Part shown: in pieces, positions 26,289-35,518 of the stretch
Layout: the number at the start of each line of letters is the position of its first letter
How positions within the stretch are numbered: position 1 is the stretch's first letter
From: Pseudomonas fluorescens Q2-87
GTDB taxonomy: Bacteria > Pseudomonadota > Gammaproteobacteria > Pseudomonadales > Pseudomonadaceae
Assembly: GCF_000281895.1 (NCBI RefSeq)
Contig: NZ_CM001558.1
Span: 3,786,556 to 3,850,555, forward strand
DNA: 64,000 nucleotides
Reading direction: 5' to 3'
Made by a program: the position numbers and the translations under genes
Notes under the pieces: generated by a model
Told to the model about the DNA's origin: nothing
The model's input: the letters and a program-made list of their open reading frames with translations, nothing else
Databases searched by the model: none

Positions 26289-27041
26289 TTAATGGCTATG
26301 TCCCGTCGGGTCCTTGACTTGCCACACCTGGCCTTTCTGCCATGCATCGGCACCCGGATCGACCGCCGGCGCGGCGATGCCTGCCCGGGCACGCTTTTTC
26401 CCTTCGCTGTCCACACCCATCCGACTGTCACGTTCACGCACGAGCTGCGGGTCGACCTGGCCATCGGCGGTGAACCCCATCATCAACTGCGGTACGCCAT
26501 AGGGCAGTTCCTGGCCCTGCTCGGTGTGCCAGGTGTGCCAAGTCTTGCCATAGGTGGTCACCAGGTTATCCATGAGCCGGGTTTCCGCCACCTGGGGTAT
26601 CCCCGGAGCGATCAACTGTCCGGATTTCACCTCATGCACATGGCTGTGCCATAACTGCTTCTCGCTGGTCGGCAGGCCTTCGAACAACCGTTTGCTGATG
26701 ATGTACTCGACGCCCATCAATTTGGCGCTCGACGTATTGCCGTCGAAGATCGCGCATTGAAAGACTTCCTGGTTCAGTGCGGTGCAGTAGTGATGCGCCT
26801 CCATTTGCCCCGACATCCGACCGTTATAGAAATGGAAACCGTCGAGGTACATGTTCAACGCCTGCACCGGGGGCTTGTTCTGCAGCATGTCGGCCCCGGC
26901 TTCGAGCGTCGCGGTGGTCGGCGTCTTCGCTGCGCCCGGCACGCTCACCGGCGAGTCTGTATTGCTACCGGCGCAGCCGGTCACCCCTAGCACCGTGGCC
27001 CAAAGCACTGCCCAGGTTCCATAAAGGCTTTTACGCGGCAT
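26289..27041 (-). CDS. OBAP-family (DUF1264) lipoprotein
   Basis: 250 residues. The N-terminal lipobox VLGVTGC marks a lipoprotein. The rest matches the oil-body-associated protein family known from plants and many bacteria: MLQNKPPVQALNMYLDGFHFY, EAHHYCTALNQEVFQCAIFD, LMGVEYIISKRLFEGLP, LWHSHVHEVKSGQL and TYGKTWHTWHTEQG. The His-rich segments are conserved across the family, suggesting an enzyme or metal site, but no reaction is known to me. Confidence 0.88.
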   Translation of the reverse strand: MPRKSLYGTWAVLWATVLGVTGCAGSNTDSPVSVPGAAKTPTTATLEAGADMLQNKPPVQALNMYLDGFHFYNGRMSGQMEAHHYCTALNQEVFQCAIFDGNTSSAKLMGVEYIISKRLFEGLPTSEKQLWHSHVHEVKSGQLIAPGIPQVAETRLMDNLVTTYGKTWHTWHTEQGQELPYGVPQLMMGFTADGQVDPQLVRERDSRMGVDSEGKKRARAGIAAPAVDPGADAWQKGQVWQVKDPTGHSH

Positions 27042-27147
27042 GTCGTTTCTCCTTTCGATGACTGTCCATCAGAAAGGCGTCGGGGGCCCGGGGTTTGATT
27101 TATCTTGCGTGCTGGCCGACAGGCGGCCCGGGCAGCCATTGAAACGC

Positions 27148-27681
27148 TCAGCGCCCGGTATAAGCCTGCTTTACTTCCTCGATCCAGGACGGGTCGAGGC
27201 GCGGTTGTTCCGTGTCCAGGTCCAGCGCCTGCATGTTCGCCAGATGCTCATCGGCTTCGCGCACCAGTGAACCCTGGTCGCTGGAGTTGGCATCCAGCTG
27301 ATGCATCTGTGCCAGCCCCAGGTGATAGAACCGCAACAGCTTCATGGCGGTCGGATCCTGGGCCTGCACGCCGGCCTTTACCTGATGCATCACGTTGGTG
27401 ATCCTCATCAGGCTGCGCTTGAGCTGCCAGCCATACACCGCCGCAGCCATCCACGGCTGCGACCAGAAATACAGGCGCATCGAGCCAACCAACACCAGCA
27501 CCGCGACAATCACGCCACCCAGATTGAAGCGAAAATTGTCGCCCCCTGGCGTGCCAAAGACCATCACGGCCAGGCTGGACAGCAACATTGCCAGCGCCAG
27601 GAACACCACCGCCACAATAAGCGTGCTGCGACGGGTCTGCTGGCGATAGGTGCCGGCATCCCAGGGTTTGATCTCGAACAT
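27148..27681 (-). CDS. DUF3087 family membrane protein
   Basis: 177 residues with two transmembrane helices (about 20-43 and 55-73) near the N terminus and a cytosolic helical C-terminal half (TAMKLLRFYHLGLAQMHQLD...). This arrangement and the start MFEIKPWDAGTYRQQTRRS fit DUF3087. The ATG at 27681 has AAGGAAA upstream; the frame is also open further upstream without a plausible domain. Divergent from ppnN. Function unknown. Confidence 0.82.
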   Translation of the reverse strand: MFEIKPWDAGTYRQQTRRSTLIVAVVFLALAMLLSSLAVMVFGTPGGDNFRFNLGGVIVAVLVLVGSMRLYFWSQPWMAAAVYGWQLKRSLMRITNVMHQVKAGVQAQDPTAMKLLRFYHLGLAQMHQLDANSSDQGSLVREADEHLANMQALDLDTEQPRLDPSWIEEVKQAYTGR

Positions 27682-27898
27682 CGCGGTGCAATTTCCTTGT
27701 ACGGGGCAAAAAGAGTCACGCATTATCGCCTGCCCGTTCGATTTAGCTATGCTGGGGCGCATTTCGTGTTGCAACCGAGCCGAAGGATCCGGATCAAAGT
27801 CCATGGCGATACCGCAAGGATCGTGCGATCTTCCTACGTGGACGTATTTTCAAAGATGCCGTCGTTGTGTGCATGGCATCGTTTTCAAGGAAAGCTGA

Positions 27899-29272
27899 AT
27901 GACTCAAAGACATGTAATCAACGCCTCGGTAAGCCCCAAGGGCAGCCTGGAGACCTTGTCCCAGCGCGAAGTCCAGCAACTGAGCGAAGCCGGTTCCGGC
28001 AGTATCTACACCCTCTTTCGCCAGTGCGCCCTGGCCATCCTCAACACCGGCGCCCATGTCGACAACGCCAAGACCATCCTGGAAGCCTACAAGGATTTCG
28101 AGATCCGCATTCACCAGCAGGACCGCGGCGTACGCCTGGAACTGCTGAACGCGCCGGCCGACGCCTTCGTCGACGGTGAAATGATCGCCAGCACCCGGGA
28201 AATGCTATTCAGCGCCCTGCGCGACATCGTCTACACCGAGAACGAACTGGACAGCCAACGCATCGACCTGAGCTCGTCCCAGGGCATCAGCGACTACGTG
28301 TTCCACCTGCTGCGCAACGCCCGCACCTTGCGCCCGGGTGTGGAACCGAAAATTGTCGTGTGTTGGGGCGGTCACTCGATCAATACCGAAGAATACAAAT
28401 ACACCAAGAAAGTCGGCCACGAACTGGGCCTGCGCAGCCTGGACATCTGCACCGGCTGCGGCCCAGGCGTGATGAAAGGCCCGATGAAAGGCGCCACCAT
28501 CGCCCACGCCAAGCAACGCATCCACGGTGGTCGGTACCTGGGCCTGACGGAGCCGGGCATCATCGCCGCCGAGGCGCCGAACCCGATCGTCAACGAGCTG
28601 GTGATCCTGCCGGACATCGAGAAACGCCTGGAGGCCTTTGTACGTGTCGGCCACGGCATCATCATCTTCCCGGGCGGTGCCGGCACGGCGGAGGAGTTCC
28701 TGTACCTGCTGGGCATCCTGATGCACCCGGCCAACCAGGACCTGCCCTTCCCGGTGGTCCTCACCGGACCGAAAAGCGCCGCGCCGTACCTTGACCAGTT
28801 GCACGCGTTTGTCGGCGCGACCCTTGGCGAGGCTGCCCAGAAGCACTACCAGATCATCATCGATGACCCGGCCGAAGTGGCCCGGCAGATGACCCAGGGG
28901 CTCAAGGAGGTCAAGCAGTTCCGCCGTGAGCGCAACGACGCTTTCCACTTCAACTGGCTGCTGAAGATCGACGAAGGCTTCCAACGCCCGTTCGACCCGA
29001 CCCATGCCAACATGGCCAGCTTGGGGCTGAGCCGCGAACTGCCCGCCCACGAATTGGCCGCGAACCTGCGTCGGGCGTTTTCAGGGATCGTGGCCGGCAA
29101 CGTCAAGGACAAGGGCATCCGCCTGATCGAGGAACACGGCCCTTACGAGATCCACGGCGATGCCGCCATTATGGAACCCCTTGACCGCCTGCTCCAGGCC
29201 TTCGTCGCCCAGCACCGCATGAAGTTGCCAGGCGGCGCGGCCTACGTGCCGTGCTACCGCGTGGTGACCTGA
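27899..29272 (+). CDS. ppnN: Nucleotide 5'-monophosphate nucleosidase
   Basis: Cleaves purine and pyrimidine nucleoside monophosphates to base and ribose-5-phosphate; the E. coli homolog (PpnN/YgdH) is activated by (p)ppGpp. 457 residues. The LOG (Rossmann-like) core holds IVVCWGGHS, TGCGPGVMKGPMKGA and the hallmark PGGAGTAEEFLYLLG. Extra N- and C-terminal domains of the PpnN subfamily are present. AAGGAAAG lies just before the ATG. Cytosolic; stands alone between a divergent DUF3087 gene and the convergent regulator. Confidence 0.95.
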   Translation: MTQRHVINASVSPKGSLETLSQREVQQLSEAGSGSIYTLFRQCALAILNTGAHVDNAKTILEAYKDFEIRIHQQDRGVRLELLNAPADAFVDGEMIASTREMLFSALRDIVYTENELDSQRIDLSSSQGISDYVFHLLRNARTLRPGVEPKIVVCWGGHSINTEEYKYTKKVGHELGLRSLDICTGCGPGVMKGPMKGATIAHAKQRIHGGRYLGLTEPGIIAAEAPNPIVNELVILPDIEKRLEAFVRVGHGIIIFPGGAGTAEEFLYLLGILMHPANQDLPFPVVLTGPKSAAPYLDQLHAFVGATLGEAAQKHYQIIIDDPAEVARQMTQGLKEVKQFRRERNDAFHFNWLLKIDEGFQRPFDPTHANMASLGLSRELPAHELAANLRRAFSGIVAGNVKDKGIRLIEEHGPYEIHGDAAIMEPLDRLLQAFVAQHRMKLPGGAAYVPCYRVVT

Positions 29273-29342
29273 TCCTCGGGCCCACAATTCTCGCGCGAAC
29301 CGGCCCACCGGCCTTGACGGTGGGCCTGGCGATGATCAGTCG

Positions 29343-30053
29343 TCAGGCAGCGGCACCAAACCGGTCGCGGCTGTTGGTGAGATGCAGCCACATGGCGGCG
29401 CGGGCGGCGTCCGGGTCCTGGCGCTTGATCGCGTTGAAAATCGCCTCATGCTCCAGGCTCGCCAACTGCGCCAGCTTGCCCAGGTCTGCCTGGCCACGTT
29501 CGGCGACATTCACCCGGGTCCGGGGAATCATCGCACTGCCCAGGTGCTGCATGATTTCGACAAAACAGGTGTTGTCCGTGGCTTCGGCGATCAGCAGGTG
29601 GAAACGCCGGTCGGCCTCCACGCAGCTGTCGTTGTTACTGGACAGCCGCTGATAGTCATCCAGTGCCTGGCGCATCTGCTGCAAATGATGCTCGCTGCGG
29701 CGCTGGGCGGCCAAGGCGGCTGCCTGGGTCTCCAGGCCCAGGCGCAGCTCCAGGATGCCCCGCACACCCGCCGCGGTATCGACATTGAGGCGCAACCCCG
29801 GCTCACCGGTCTGCTCCAGGACAAAGGTGCCGATGCCATGGCGGGTTTCCACCAAGCCTGAAGCTTGCAACTTGGAAATCGCCTCGCGCACCACCGTGCG
29901 GCTGACGCCGTGTTCTTGCACGATGGCCCCTTCCGAGGGCAGTTTTTCCCCTGGCTTGAGTTGCCCCAGCAAAATGCTCTGGCTCAGCTTCGCCACCAAG
30001 TCGTGGGCCAGGTTGTGGGTACGCTTGCGCAGTGGCACGTCGATTTCTTGCAT
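29343..30053 (-). CDS. FadR-subfamily GntR regulator, probably of the glucarate genes
   Basis: 236 residues. N-terminal winged helix-turn-helix (about 10-75; LKPGEKLPSEGAIVQEHGVSRTVVREAISKLQASGLVE) and a C-terminal FCD ligand domain (about 90-225) with the metal/effector residues DRRFHLLIAEAT and LEHEAIFNAI. It is divergent from the glucarate transporter and dehydratase genes, and two matching sites lie in the 335-bp space between. A sugar acid or its product is the likely inducer. Similar to GguR/GudR-type regulators; the exact name is not certain. Confidence 0.9.
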   Translation of the reverse strand: MQEIDVPLRKRTHNLAHDLVAKLSQSILLGQLKPGEKLPSEGAIVQEHGVSRTVVREAISKLQASGLVETRHGIGTFVLEQTGEPGLRLNVDTAAGVRGILELRLGLETQAAALAAQRRSEHHLQQMRQALDDYQRLSSNNDSCVEADRRFHLLIAEATDNTCFVEIMQHLGSAMIPRTRVNVAERGQADLGKLAQLASLEHEAIFNAIKRQDPDAARAAMWLHLTNSRDRFGAAA

Positions 30054-30129
30054 CGCCAGGGTTCCTCGAAAGCAGGCTCAAAGATCCTACCATCAGCAGG
30101 CTTATAAGTGCTGGCCATCGGCAGCTAAC

Positions 30130-30140
30130 TTGTATGACAA
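30130..30140. promoter_or_regulatory. Candidate operator of the FadR-type regulator (site 1)
   Basis: TTGTATGACAA is an inverted repeat (TTGT/ACAA around ATG) of the size bound by FadR-subfamily proteins, about 75 bp from the regulator start. A related site lies at 30319. The rest of 30054-30388 shows no gene. Confidence 0.5.
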
Positions 30141-30318
30141 CACACAGGCTAGAGCACATATTGATCGGTAGAAACGCAAGCTCAAGCGTTCATTCAGCTC
30201 TGTGGCCTCGCCTGCCCATAGCCAAAATATTACCTAAAGCCCAGTGTTTCAGGCATAAACAGCACTTTTATCCAATCCAATCGTGATCAAAAATCGCTTG
30301 TCAGCCAAAAAAATCAAG

Positions 30319-30338
30319 TTGTATGATGTCTATCAACA
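30319..30338. promoter_or_regulatory. Candidate operator of the FadR-type regulator (site 2)
   Basis: TTGTATGA repeats the left part of site 1, inside a wider imperfect palindrome bounded by GTTG (30318) and CAAC (about 30337). It lies about 50 bp before the transporter GTG, a fitting place for repression. Confidence 0.5.
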
Positions 30339-30388
30339 TCGGCACCTGCACGATGCCCGCATAAAAATAACGAGTGGGAGAAAAACCA

Positions 30389-31735
30389 GTGAACACATCC
30401 AGCCTCAAGGCGAATGCCGGCGCGGATCCGGTGCTGCTGTCGGCCATATCCAAGGTCAAGCGCCACATCCTGCCGCTGTTCGTCATCATGTTTATCGTCA
30501 ACTACATCGACCGCGTGAACATCGGCTTCGTGCGTGCCCACATGGAGCACGACCTGGGTATCGGTGCAGCGGCCTATGGCTTTGGCGCCGGCCTGTTCTT
30601 CATCGGCTACGCGCTGTTCGAAGTCCCGTCCAACATCCTTCTGCAAAAAATCGGCGCGCGCATCTGGCTGACCCGCATCATGCTCACCTGGGGCCTGGTA
30701 GCCGCCGGCATGGCCTTCATCCAGAACGAAACCCACTTCTACATCCTGCGTTTCCTGCTGGGCGTTGCCGAAGCCGGTTTCTTCCCCGGGGTCATCTATT
30801 ACTTCACCCGCTGGTTACCAGGCGTGGAGCGCGGCAAGGCCATCGCCATCTTCCTCAGCGGCTCGGCCATCGCGTCGCTGATCTCCGGCCCGCTGTCGGG
30901 ATTGCTGCTGCAGATCAACGGCCTGGGCATGCACGGCTGGCAATGGATGTACTTCATTGAAGGGATGTTCTCCGTCGGCCTGTGCGTCTTCGTCTGGTTC
31001 TGGCTGGACTCCAAGCCCCACGATGCCAAATGGCTGAGCCGTGAAGAACAAGATGTGCTGGTCAAGACCATCGACGATGAGCAGCGAGCACGGGAAGCCG
31101 CCTCGCCGATCAAACTGTCCATCGGCCAGTTGCTCAAGGATCGCCAGATCATTCTGTTTTGCCTGATCTACTTCTTCATTCAATTGACGATCTATGCCGC
31201 CACCTTCTGGCTGCCGAGCATCATCAAGAAGATGGGTGACCTCAGCGACATCCAGGTCGGACTGTTCAACTCCATCCCATGGCTACTGTCGATTGTCGGC
31301 ATGTACGCCTTCGCCTCGCTGTCGGCCAAGTGGAAATTCCAGCAGGCCTGGGTGGCGGCGGCCCTGCTCATCGCTGCGGCAGGGATGTTCATGTCCACCA
31401 CTGGCGGGCCGATCTTCGCTTTCGTCGCCATCTGCTTCGCGGCCCTGGGCTTCAAATCCGCTTCATCGCTGTTCTGGCCGATTCCCCAGGCCTACCTGGA
31501 CGCGCGCATCGCCGCGGGAGTCATTGCACTGATCAACTCCGTGGGCAACCTGGGCGGGTTCGTCGCTCCCACCACGTTCGGCTTGCTCGAGGAGCACACT
31601 GGCTCGATCCAGGGCGGCCTCTACGGCTTGGCGGCCACCTCGATCATCGCCGCGATCATCGTCTTTGCCGCACGCAATACGCCCAAGCCAAAAGCGCTGG
31701 TGACGCCGGCCAACCCAACCGCCAGCCACGTCTGA
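30389..31735 (+). CDS. gudP: MFS transporter for glucarate/galactarate (GudP-like)
   Basis: About 448 residues, twelve predicted helices, of the anion:cation symporter (ACS) branch. Helix 1 is LPLFVIMFIVNYIDRVNIGF, which is the ACS signature; FEVPSNILLQKIGARIW and LRFLLGVAEAGFFPGVIYYFTRW follow. Adjacent glucarate dehydratase supports D-glucarate/galactarate as substrate. The start is GTG 30389, with GGGAG eight bases upstream. The next gene begins 30 bp after the stop, so the two are co-transcribed. Confidence 0.9.
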   Translation: MNTSSLKANAGADPVLLSAISKVKRHILPLFVIMFIVNYIDRVNIGFVRAHMEHDLGIGAAAYGFGAGLFFIGYALFEVPSNILLQKIGARIWLTRIMLTWGLVAAGMAFIQNETHFYILRFLLGVAEAGFFPGVIYYFTRWLPGVERGKAIAIFLSGSAIASLISGPLSGLLLQINGLGMHGWQWMYFIEGMFSVGLCVFVWFWLDSKPHDAKWLSREEQDVLVKTIDDEQRAREAASPIKLSIGQLLKDRQIILFCLIYFFIQLTIYAATFWLPSIIKKMGDLSDIQVGLFNSIPWLLSIVGMYAFASLSAKWKFQQAWVAAALLIAAAGMFMSTTGGPIFAFVAICFAALGFKSASSLFWPIPQAYLDARIAAGVIALINSVGNLGGFVAPTTFGLLEEHTGSIQGGLYGLAATSIIAAIIVFAARNTPKPKALVTPANPTASHV

Positions 31736-31764
31736 CCATTCGATTCGCACAAGGATAAGTTCAC

Positions 31765-33108
31765 ATGACTAGCGTAGAAACCAGCAAAGCCCCGATCATC
31801 ACCAGCATGCAGATTGTGCCCGTGGCCGGCCATGACGGCATGCTGCTGAACCTCAGCGGCGCCCATGGCCCGTTCTTTACCCGCAACATTGTCATTCTCA
31901 AGGACAACGCAGGCCACACTGGCGTGGGTGAGGTGCCCGGTGGCGAACGCATTCGCCAGACCCTCGAAGATGCACGCTCGCTGGTGGTCGGCAGCCCCAT
32001 TGGCACGTACCAGAAGATCCTCAACACGGTGCGCCACGCATTCGCCGACCGCGATGCCGGTGGCCGTGGCCTGCAGACGTTCGACCTGCGCATCACCATC
32101 CATGCCGTGACCGGCCTGGAAGCGGCGTTGCTCGACCTGCTCGGCCAGCATCTGGACGTCCCGGTGGCGGCCCTGCTCGGGGAAGGCCAGCAGCGTGACG
32201 AAGTGAAAATGCTCGGATATCTGTTTTACGTCGGGGACCGCCAACAAACCGACCTGCCCTACCGCAGCGAGCCGGACGCCGACAACGACTGGTTCCGTGT
32301 ACGCCACGAAAAGGCCCTGGACGCCGACGCCGTCGTACGCCTGGCCGAAGCCGCCCATGCTCGCTACGGGTTCCAGGACTTCAAGCTCAAGGGCGGCGTG
32401 CTCAGGGGCGACGAAGAAATCGAAGCGGTCACCGCACTGGCCGAGCGCTTTCCCCAGGCGCGCATCACCCTGGACCCGAACGGCGCCTGGTCACTGAAGG
32501 AGGCCATTGGCCTGTGCCGCGACCAGCACAAAGTGCTGGCCTATGCGGAGGATCCTTGCGGTGCCGAGAACGGCTACTCGGGCCGTGAGGTCATGGCTGA
32601 ATTCCGTCGGGCCACAGGCCTCAAGACCGCCACCAATATGATTGCCACCGATTGGCGCGAGATGGGCCACGCCATCACTTTGCAGTCGGTGGACATTCCC
32701 TTGGCCGACCCGCACTTCTGGACCATGCAGGGTTCGGTGCGAGTGGCGCAGATGTGCAATGAATGGGGCCTGACCTGGGGCTCCCACTCCAACAATCACT
32801 TCGATATTTCCCTGGCGATGTTCACCCACGTCGCCGCCGCCGCACCGGGCGATATCACCGCCATCGACACTCATTGGATCTGGCAGGACGGCCAGCGGCT
32901 GACCAAGGCACCGTTGCAAATCCAGGGCGGCTGCGTGCAAGTGCCGAAAAAGCCGGGGTTGGGGATCGAGCTGGACACCGATCAACTGGCCAAGGCCCAT
33001 GAACTCTATAAAGGCATGGGCCTCGGTGCGCGAGACGATGCCGTGGCGATGCAGTTCCTGATTCCGGGCTGGACGTTCAACAACAAGCAGCCGTGCCTCG
33101 TGCGTTGA
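31765..33108 (+). CDS. gudD: Glucarate dehydratase
   Basis: Removes water from D-glucarate (and L-idarate) to give 5-keto-4-deoxyglucarate. 447 residues, enolase superfamily. Catalytic Lys in FQDFKLKGG, metal ligands in [15 protein letters not shown] and [11 protein letters not shown], and the general base His in [14 protein letters not shown]. The N-terminal cap segment [18 protein letters not shown] is typical. AAGGATAAG precedes the ATG. Later pathway enzymes (for example the dehydratase/decarboxylase and the semialdehyde dehydrogenase) are not in the window. Confidence 0.96.
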   Translation: MTSVETSKAPIITSMQIVPVAGHDGMLLNLSGAHGPFFTRNIVILKDNAGHTGVGEVPGGERIRQTLEDARSLVVGSPIGTYQKILNTVRHAFADRDAGGRGLQTFDLRITIHAVTGLEAALLDLLGQHLDVPVAALLGEGQQRDEVKMLGYLFYVGDRQQTDLPYRSEPDADNDWFRVRHEKALDADAVVRLAEAAHARYGFQDFKLKGGVLRGDEEIEAVTALAERFPQARITLDPNGAWSLKEAIGLCRDQHKVLAYAEDPCGAENGYSGREVMAEFRRATGLKTATNMIATDWREMGHAITLQSVDIPLADPHFWTMQGSVRVAQMCNEWGLTWGSHSNNHFDISLAMFTHVAAAAPGDITAIDTHWIWQDGQRLTKAPLQIQGGCVQVPKKPGLGIELDTDQLAKAHELYKGMGLGARDDAVAMQFLIPGWTFNNKQPCLVR

Positions 33109-33166
33109 GTCGATTGCTCCCGTTTGGCGGATGGCGCATATGAACTTGAACTCACCATGACTCCTT

Positions 33167-33250
33167 GTGGGAGCGAGCCTGCTCGCGATGACGGCGGCAC
33201 ATCCAACATCGCTTTCAGGCAGACCGCATCGCGAGCTGGCTCGCTCCCAC
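33167..33250. repeat. REP doublet, family A
   Basis: GTGGGAGCGAGCCTGCTCG and inverted partner GAGCTGGCTCGCTCCCAC, between convergent gudD and glgB. Confidence 0.9.
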
Positions 33251-33272
33251 AGGAAGTTGTGATCAGGCCGTT

Positions 33273-35507
33273 CTAACCCTCCGGCCGCAGGATCAGCACC
33301 GCCAACGGCGGCAGGTTGAGTTCCATCGACAGGGCCTGGCCATGGCTGGGCACCTCTTCGGTCGATGCACCGCCGCTGTTGCCATAGTTGGAACCGGCAT
33401 AGGTGTCGGCATCGCTGTTGAGCAACTCCACCCAGCGCCCGCCAAACGGCACGCCGACCCGGTAAGCCTCGCGCGGCACCGGAGTGAAGTTGGCGACCAC
33501 CAGCACCGGACGCCCGTCCTTGCTCCAGCGCAGCCACGCATACACGCTGTTGAGCGCATCGTCGCCGATCAACCACTGGAACCCTTGGGGCGCATCGTCC
33601 TGGTCATGGAGCGCCGGTTCTTCGCGATAGAGTCGGTTCAGATCGCTGACCAGTCTCTGCACGCCACGGTGTTCGGGGTATTGCAGCAGGTACCAGTCCA
33701 GTTGCTGGTCATGATTCCACTCGCGCCACTGGCCGAACTCGCAGCCCATGAACAACAGTTTCTTGCCGGGATGTCCCCACATGAAGCTCAAGTACGCCCG
33801 CAGGTTGGCGAATTTCTGCCAGCGGTCACCGGGCATCTTGTCGATCAGCGAACGCTTCCCATGGACCACTTCGTCGTGGGAAATCGGCAGGACGAAGCGC
33901 TCGGACCAGGCGTATACCAGGCCGAAACTCAGCTCATTGTGATGATGCGCGCGGTACACCGGATCCTGCTGGATGTAGTGCAGCGAATCGTGCATCCAGC
34001 CCATGTTCCACTTATAGGCAAAGCCGAGGCCGCCCTGCTGGGTGCTCTGGCTCACGCCCGGCCAAGCCGTGGATTCTTCCGCGATGACCAGCGCGCCAGG
34101 CGTTTCCAGCGCCACGACGTCGTTGAGATGTCGCAGGAAATCGATGGCTTCCAGGTTCTCGCGCCCGCCATGACGATTGGGCACCCACTCCCCTGCTTTG
34201 CGCGAATAGTCGCGGTACAGCATCGAGGCCACCGCATCGACCCGCAGCCCGTCGACGTGAAAATGCTTCAACCAGTGCAGCGCCGAAGCGAGCATGAAGC
34301 CATGGACTTCGGTGCGCCCCAGGTTATAGATCAGGGTGTCCCAATCCTGATGGAAGCCTTCCAGTGGGTTGCCGTATTCGTACAGCGCGGTGCCGTCGAA
34401 CTGAGCCAGCCCGTGGGTGTCGGTTGGAAAGTGCGCAGGCACCCAGTCGAGGATCACGCCAATGCCGGCCTGGTGGCACGCGTTGATGAACGCCGCGAAG
34501 TCATCCGGCGACCCGAAACGCGCCGTCGGTGCGAACTGCGACAGCGGCTGATAACCCCAAGAGCCACCGAACGGGTGCTCCATGATCGGCATCAGCTCGA
34601 TATGGGTAAAACCCAGGTCCTTGACGTAGGGAATCAGCCGTTCGGCCAGTTCATGCCAGTTGTATTGGCGGGCCACTTCGCCTGTTTCATCGGTTTCGCA
34701 CTGCCAGGAACCGGCGTGCAATTCATAGATCGACAACGGCGCGCCCGGCAGTTGGCGTTCGCGTCGGCTCTGCATCCACTCGTCATCTTGCCATTCGATT
34801 TTCAACCGCGGGGCAACCTTGGACGCAGTGTCTGGCGGCATCTGCGTCGCCAGCGCCACCGGATCGGCCTTGAGCGGCAGGATGCCGTGGGCGCCGAGGA
34901 TTTCATATTTGTAGCCTTCACCCGCGCCCAGCCGTGGAATGAATAATTCCCAGACACCGGACGGGTACCGAATGCGCATTGGATGCCGCCGGCCGTCCCA
35001 GACGTTGAAGTCCCCCACCACCGAAACGCGTCGGGCATTCGGCGCCCACACGGCGAAGCGCACGCCGTCGACCCCATCGACGGTGGTCAGTTGTGCGCCG
35101 AGGCAGGAGCTGAGGTCGCGGTGGTTGCCTTCGGCAAACAGATAAAGGTCCATCTCGCCTAGCAACGGCCCGAAGCTGTAGGGGTCCTCCGCCACTTGTT
35201 CGCCACCCGCCCATCGGGTGCGCAGCAGGTACGCCTGGCTACGGTCGAAATGACCGACGAATAGGCCGGGGGTTTCGGTGGGTTGCAGTTCACCCAGCTC
35301 TTCGCCGCCGTCACGGGCCAGCACATGCACACTCAGCGCGCCGGGCAGGTAGGCCCGGATGAATTGTCCGCCCGCCCCATCACCGTGTGGGCCCAATATG
35401 GAAAACGGATCCTGATGTTCGGCACGCACCAGCGCGTCGATGTCGCGGCTGGATGGCAGCAGCGACTCCCTGGCCTGCCCCTGTGGTTCTTTGTTCGAGA
35501 CGCTCAT
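33273..35507 (-). CDS. glgB: 1,4-alpha-glucan branching enzyme
   Basis: Makes alpha-1,6 branches in alpha-glucan. 744 residues. N-terminal glucan-binding module and CBM48 (about 15-230; [25 protein letters not shown]), then the GH13 barrel with the nucleophile Asp in [11 protein letters not shown], acid/base Glu in [11 protein letters not shown], and [14 protein letters not shown]. The ATG at 35507 follows GGAGAG; the treS-pep2 stop lies 12 bp upstream, so the genes are one operon. It acts on the linear glucan made by GlgE. Confidence 0.96.
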   Translation of the reverse strand: MSVSNKEPQGQARESLLPSSRDIDALVRAEHQDPFSILGPHGDGAGGQFIRAYLPGALSVHVLARDGGEELGELQPTETPGLFVGHFDRSQAYLLRTRWAGGEQVAEDPYSFGPLLGEMDLYLFAEGNHRDLSSCLGAQLTTVDGVDGVRFAVWAPNARRVSVVGDFNVWDGRRHPMRIRYPSGVWELFIPRLGAGEGYKYEILGAHGILPLKADPVALATQMPPDTASKVAPRLKIEWQDDEWMQSRRERQLPGAPLSIYELHAGSWQCETDETGEVARQYNWHELAERLIPYVKDLGFTHIELMPIMEHPFGGSWGYQPLSQFAPTARFGSPDDFAAFINACHQAGIGVILDWVPAHFPTDTHGLAQFDGTALYEYGNPLEGFHQDWDTLIYNLGRTEVHGFMLASALHWLKHFHVDGLRVDAVASMLYRDYSRKAGEWVPNRHGGRENLEAIDFLRHLNDVVALETPGALVIAEESTAWPGVSQSTQQGGLGFAYKWNMGWMHDSLHYIQQDPVYRAHHHNELSFGLVYAWSERFVLPISHDEVVHGKRSLIDKMPGDRWQKFANLRAYLSFMWGHPGKKLLFMGCEFGQWREWNHDQQLDWYLLQYPEHRGVQRLVSDLNRLYREEPALHDQDDAPQGFQWLIGDDALNSVYAWLRWSKDGRPVLVVANFTPVPREAYRVGVPFGGRWVELLNSDADTYAGSNYGNSGGASTEEVPSHGQALSMELNLPPLAVLILRPEG

Positions 35508-35518
35508 GATTCTCTCCA

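Noticed and set aside
33342..34946. 534-codon plus-strand frame over glgB
   Set aside because: Shadow of glgB; no start signal or recognisable domain.
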